Assembly (NCBI GenBank): GCA_004173415.1
Contig: SEHC01000212.1
Location: forward strand, 1 to 7,880
Source of the DNA: Lysobacteraceae bacterium
Lineage (GTDB): Bacteria > Pseudomonadota > Gammaproteobacteria > Xanthomonadales > Xanthomonadaceae
Length of the DNA stretch: 7,880 bases
Reading direction: 5' to 3'
Made by a program: the position numbers and the translations under genes. Each line of letters begins with the position of its first letter. Within the stretch, counting starts at the first letter, position 1. Below the pieces are notes generated by a model. That model did no database searches, was not told the DNA's origin, and saw nothing but the letters and a program-made list of their open reading frames with translations. Positions 5,634 to 7,880 of this stretch are shown in pieces.

Positions 5634-6217
5634 TGGCCTGCATCTTGCCGTCACGCAGGTCGGTGGCGACCTGGGTGATGGACTTCTGCCGCAGCGGCGC
5701 GTCGAACTGGTTCTTGAAGGTCTGCACGTAGGAAATGCCTTCCGACCGGGATCGGGTCGCCGCCGGCGCGCAGCAGCTCGCTGGAGACCTTGACCCCGCG
5801 GTTGCCCGGCAGCGGCGATTCGGACTTCACCCGGACCCGCAGCTTGGCGTTGAAATCCAGCAGCGAGGTGCCGTAGCGCGACATCAGGTTGTCGGCCAGG
5901 GCGTCGGCGAACAGCTTGACCTCGGCGGCGGAGGCGCCGCGGCCATGCACGCCCAGGACCAGGCGCGCGGCGTAGTCGCGGTCGAACACGCGGTTGAACT
6001 CGGTGTCGATGAACTTCTTCAGTGCGGCCGGATCCTTGCGGAAATCGGCGCGGCGCTGTTCCAGGGTGGTCAGGATGCGGGTGCTGTTGTCGAGCACCAG
6101 CTTGCTGGCCGAACCCTGCGCGGCCGGCGCGGTGGCGGTGGCCTGGGCGCTGGCCAGCAGGGGCGCGCCGGCGAGCAGCGCCGAAGCGATGACGAGGGAG
6201 AGCAGGGACTTCTTCAT
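5620..6217 (-). pseudogene. mlaC: Periplasmic phospholipid carrier MlaC, frameshifted by an internal deletion
   Basis: MlaC shuttles phospholipid between MlaA and the MlaD ring. Residues 1-25 are a Sec signal (MKKSLLSLVIASALLAGAPL..., cleavage near ASA-QA). The domain continues normally (FIDTEFNRVFDRDYAARLVLG, GVKVSSELLRAGGDPIPV) to Val158, codon 5744-5746. There the frame breaks. The natural C-terminus, EGISYVQTFKNQFDAPLRQK to QANGGK, resumes one base later in another frame (5742 to 5620, 40 residues and TGA). The strand normally joining DPIPV to EGIS in relatives (about 18-20 residues, with a DYRL...GxWKVxDV pattern) is missing. The 598-base span is one base over a multiple of three, so the loss was 3n+2 bases. 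As written, the product is 188 residues with 30 aberrant ones, stopping at 5651. ATG 6217 overlaps the mlaD stop as ATGA, with GAGGA upstream. It is either a real pseudogene or an assembly error. Confidence 0.88.
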
Positions 6218-6756
6218 GGGACGGGTTCCTCGGAGGGCGGGGGCGCGGCAGGCAGGGCGCTGGCGTCGGCGCCGGCATCGGCGCCCTCGGCCGGCTTGCC
6301 GCCGCCGCTGAACATGTATTTGCCGACCAGTTGCAACAGGTCGACCGCGGGTTGGGTGAAGGCGATTTCCTCGCCGGGCTTCAGCGTTTCCGGGTCTCCG
6401 CCCGGGGACAGGCCAATGTAGTTCTCGCCCAGCAGGCCGCTGGTGAAGATGCCGGCCGAGGTGTCGGCGGGCAGGTCCTTGTAGGTGTTCTCGATGTCCA
6501 GGGTCACCACGGAGTCGAACTTGACCGGGTCCAGCGCGATCTTCGACACCTGGCCGATGACCACCCCGCCGATCTTCACCGGCGCCTGCGGACGCAACTG
6601 GCCCAGGTTGCTGAAGCGCGCGGTCAGCTCGTAACTGCTGCTGCCGAAGCCGAACTTGCGGTTGGTCGAGGCGATCGCCAGCACCAGCAGCGAGGCCAGG
6701 GCCAGCAGCAGGAAGGCACCGACGGCGAATTCAAGGCGGGGTCCGCGGACGGCCAT
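6214..6756 (-). CDS. mlaD: MCE-domain protein MlaD
   Basis: A 180-residue inner-membrane anchored MCE protein; six copies form the periplasmic ring that handles lipid above MlaE. One membrane helix spans about residues 9-30. The MCE domain follows (about 40-118), with the conserved FSNLGQLRPQAPVKIGGVVIG (48-68) and SGLLGENYIGLSPGG (106-120), the latter being the pore-loop region that lines the ring channel. A C-terminal helix (about 137-149, AVDLLQLVGKYMF) matches the segment that forms the hydrophobic barrel in E. coli MlaD. A low-complexity Gly/Ala/Pro/Glu tail (150-180) ends the protein. The Shine-Dalgarno AGGAGT is six bases upstream of ATG 6756 and overlaps the end of mlaE, whose stop is three bases away. 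Length is normal (E. coli 183). Confidence 0.96.
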   Translation of the reverse strand: MAVRGPRLEFAVGAFLLLALASLLVLAIASTNRKFGFGSSSYELTARFSNLGQLRPQAPVKIGGVVIGQVSKIALDPVKFDSVVTLDIENTYKDLPADTSAGIFTSGLLGENYIGLSPGGDPETLKPGEEIAFTQPAVDLLQLVGKYMFSGGGKPAEGADAGADASALPAAPPPSEEPVP

Positions 6757-6759
6757 GGG

Positions 6760-7512
6760 TCAACTCCTGAACAACAAGGCGGAAAGGACGAAATTGAACA
6801 TCAGCACCAGCAGCGAGGCATTGACCACGGCACGGGTGGTGGCCACCGAGGTGCCCTCGATGGTCGGCTCGGCGTGGAAGCCCTCGTACGCCGCGACCAG
6901 GGCACAGGTGCCGCCGAACACCGCCGACTTCAACAGGGCCACGCCGAAATCGTCGTAGAAGTCGACGCTGTTGCTCAGCGCCGACCAGAACACGCCGTTG
7001 TCCAGGCCGAGCACGTGCACCGCTTCGAAATAGCTGGCGCTGATGGCCAGGCTGCAGAAGATCCCGGTCAGCAGCGGCACGGTCAGCACCGCGGCCCAGA
7101 AGCGCGGGGCCACCGCCTTGGCCAGCGGATCGATGGCCATCAGTTCCAGCGCCTTGATCTGGTCGGTGGCGCGCATCAGGCCCAGTTCGGCGGCGATCGA
7201 GCTGCCGGCGCGGCCGATGAACAGCAGCCCGGTCAGGACCGGCCCCAGCTCGCGGTAGAGGGACAGGCCGAGCAGGGTGGAGAGCGCGTCGGAGGCGCCG
7301 AAGGTGGTCAGGGTGCGATAGCCCTGCAGGGTCAGGACCAGGCCGACGAAGGCACCGCCCACGGCGATGATCGGCAGCGAACGTGCGCCGACCTTGTAGA
7401 TTTCGCGGGTAAGTTCGGCGAAAAAGTCGGAAGTGGGCTTGGACGAACGGAGCACCGAAAGGGTGAACAGGCCGGCCCGGCCGACCGAACGGGCAGAAGC
7501 GACGAAGGGCAT
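6760..7512 (-). CDS. mlaE: ABC transporter permease MlaE
   Basis: A 250-residue permease of the MlaE/YrbE family, the transmembrane dimer of the phospholipid transporter. The N-terminal amphipathic stretch is followed by five or so hydrophobic segments (about 46-66, 90-105, 137-160, 190-209, 227-248). The family signature RELGPVLTGLLFIGRAGSSIAAELG (87-111), followed by MRATDQIKALELMAIDP (113-129), is intact; it includes the coupling helix that contacts MlaF. EGTSVATTRAVV (219-230) is the conserved C-terminal motif. ATG 7512 overlaps the mlaF stop by one base (TGATG), and GAGG lies upstream within mlaF. No damage is seen. Confidence 0.96.
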   Translation of the reverse strand: MPFVASARSVGRAGLFTLSVLRSSKPTSDFFAELTREIYKVGARSLPIIAVGGAFVGLVLTLQGYRTLTTFGASDALSTLLGLSLYRELGPVLTGLLFIGRAGSSIAAELGLMRATDQIKALELMAIDPLAKAVAPRFWAAVLTVPLLTGIFCSLAISASYFEAVHVLGLDNGVFWSALSNSVDFYDDFGVALLKSAVFGGTCALVAAYEGFHAEPTIEGTSVATTRAVVNASLLVLMFNFVLSALLFRS

Positions 7513-7880
7513 CAGGCGGCCTCGGTCCGGGGCGTGGCGTCGAAGGCGATCGGGCCGTCGGGTTCGCCGCGCAGGAACTGGCGCACCAGCGGATCCTGGC
7601 TGTCCTGCAGCGCGGCCGGGGTGCCGGAGAAGACGATGCCGCCATTGGCCATCACCACCACCTGGTCGGCGATGGGCAGGGTTTCGTGCACATGGTGGCT
7701 GACGATGATGCTGGTCAGGCCCAGGCTGTCGTTGAGCCGCTGGATCAGGCTCATGATCACCCCGCTGGCGATCGGGTCCAGGCCGGTCAGCGGCTCGTCG
7801 TACAGCATCAGCGGCGGGTCCAGGGCCAGCGCCCGGGCCAGGGCCACGCGCCGGGCCATGCCGCCGGACAGTTCGCGCGG
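7512..7880 (-). CDS. mlaF: ABC transporter ATPase MlaF, C-terminal part (runs off right edge)
   Basis: The last 122 residues of the Mla ATPase, which powers lipid movement through MlaE. The window edge falls just before the ABC signature: visible residues are PRELSGGMARRVALARALAL, then Walker B with catalytic Glu (LMLYDEP, 24-30), the D-loop GLDP (33-36) and the switch histidine region IIVSHHVHE (58-66). The C-terminal segment DPLVRQFLRGEPDGPIAF (96-113) matches the MlaF-specific tail that engages the partner subunit and MlaB, separating it from generic ABC ATPases. Walker A and the Q-loop lie outside the window. An internal ATG at 7859 falls within the signature motif and is not the start. 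The TGA overlaps the mlaE ATG. Confidence 0.96.
   Translation of the reverse strand, partial: PRELSGGMARRVALARALALDPPLMLYDEPLTGLDPIASGVIMSLIQRLNDSLGLTSIIVSHHVHETLPIADQVVVMANGGIVFSGTPAALQDSQDPLVRQFLRGEPDGPIAFDATPRTEAA

Noticed and set aside
4206..5678. A 490-codon plus-strand open frame opposite mlaA and mlaB
   Set aside because: Low-complexity Gly/Arg/Gln composition with no recognisable domain, entirely antisense to conserved mla genes; high G+C makes long antisense frames common.
1..7880. CRISPR array, tRNA, rRNA, insertion sequence, phage or toxin-antitoxin/defence module
   Set aside because: No regularly spaced direct repeats, RNA gene signatures, transposase or integrase motifs, or defence-type protein pairs were found on either strand.

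Overview
The window is a GC-rich (roughly two thirds G+C) stretch of a gammaproteobacterial chromosome. The gene content, the protein sequences and the GTAG-headed palindromic repeats fit the Xanthomonadaceae (Xanthomonas/Stenotrophomonas/Lysobacter relatives). That placement is inference from general similarity, not a database search.

Layout. The right half (about 4260-7880, all minus strand) is one tightly packed operon, mlaF-mlaE-mlaD-mlaC-mlaB-mlaA. It encodes the retrograde phospholipid transport system that keeps the outer membrane asymmetric. MlaA takes phospholipid out of the outer leaflet, MlaC ferries it across the periplasm, and the inner-membrane MlaFEDB complex (ATPase F, permease E, MCE ring D, STAS subunit B) exchanges it with the inner membrane. 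Junctions are overlaps or gaps of a few bases; mlaF runs off the right edge. A convergent plus-strand gene, rmuC (2800-4146), meets the end of mlaA across a paired inverted repeat that probably terminates both transcripts.

The left third (1-2490, all minus strand) is more accessory. From upstream to downstream it holds a small predicted secreted protein, a DGPF/YCII-like protein, a maltose/galactoside O-acetyltransferase that has lost its N-terminus, a short GT2-like glycosyltransferase, and the first 73 residues of an APC-family amino acid permease. The 309-base gap 2491-2799 contains a GTAG-type repeat pair, a nested palindrome and a likely leaderless promoter for rmuC.

The main anomalies are two damaged genes. 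mlaC has an internal deletion of about 18-20 codons that also shifts the frame, so the periplasmic carrier of an otherwise intact-looking Mla operon is predicted to be broken (or the assembly is wrong there). The acetyltransferase remnant starts immediately behind, and in the same frame as, the stop codon of the DGPF gene. I see no evidence of a phage, insertion sequence, CRISPR array, tRNA, rRNA or an undescribed multi-gene system; most of the window is core housekeeping sequence.
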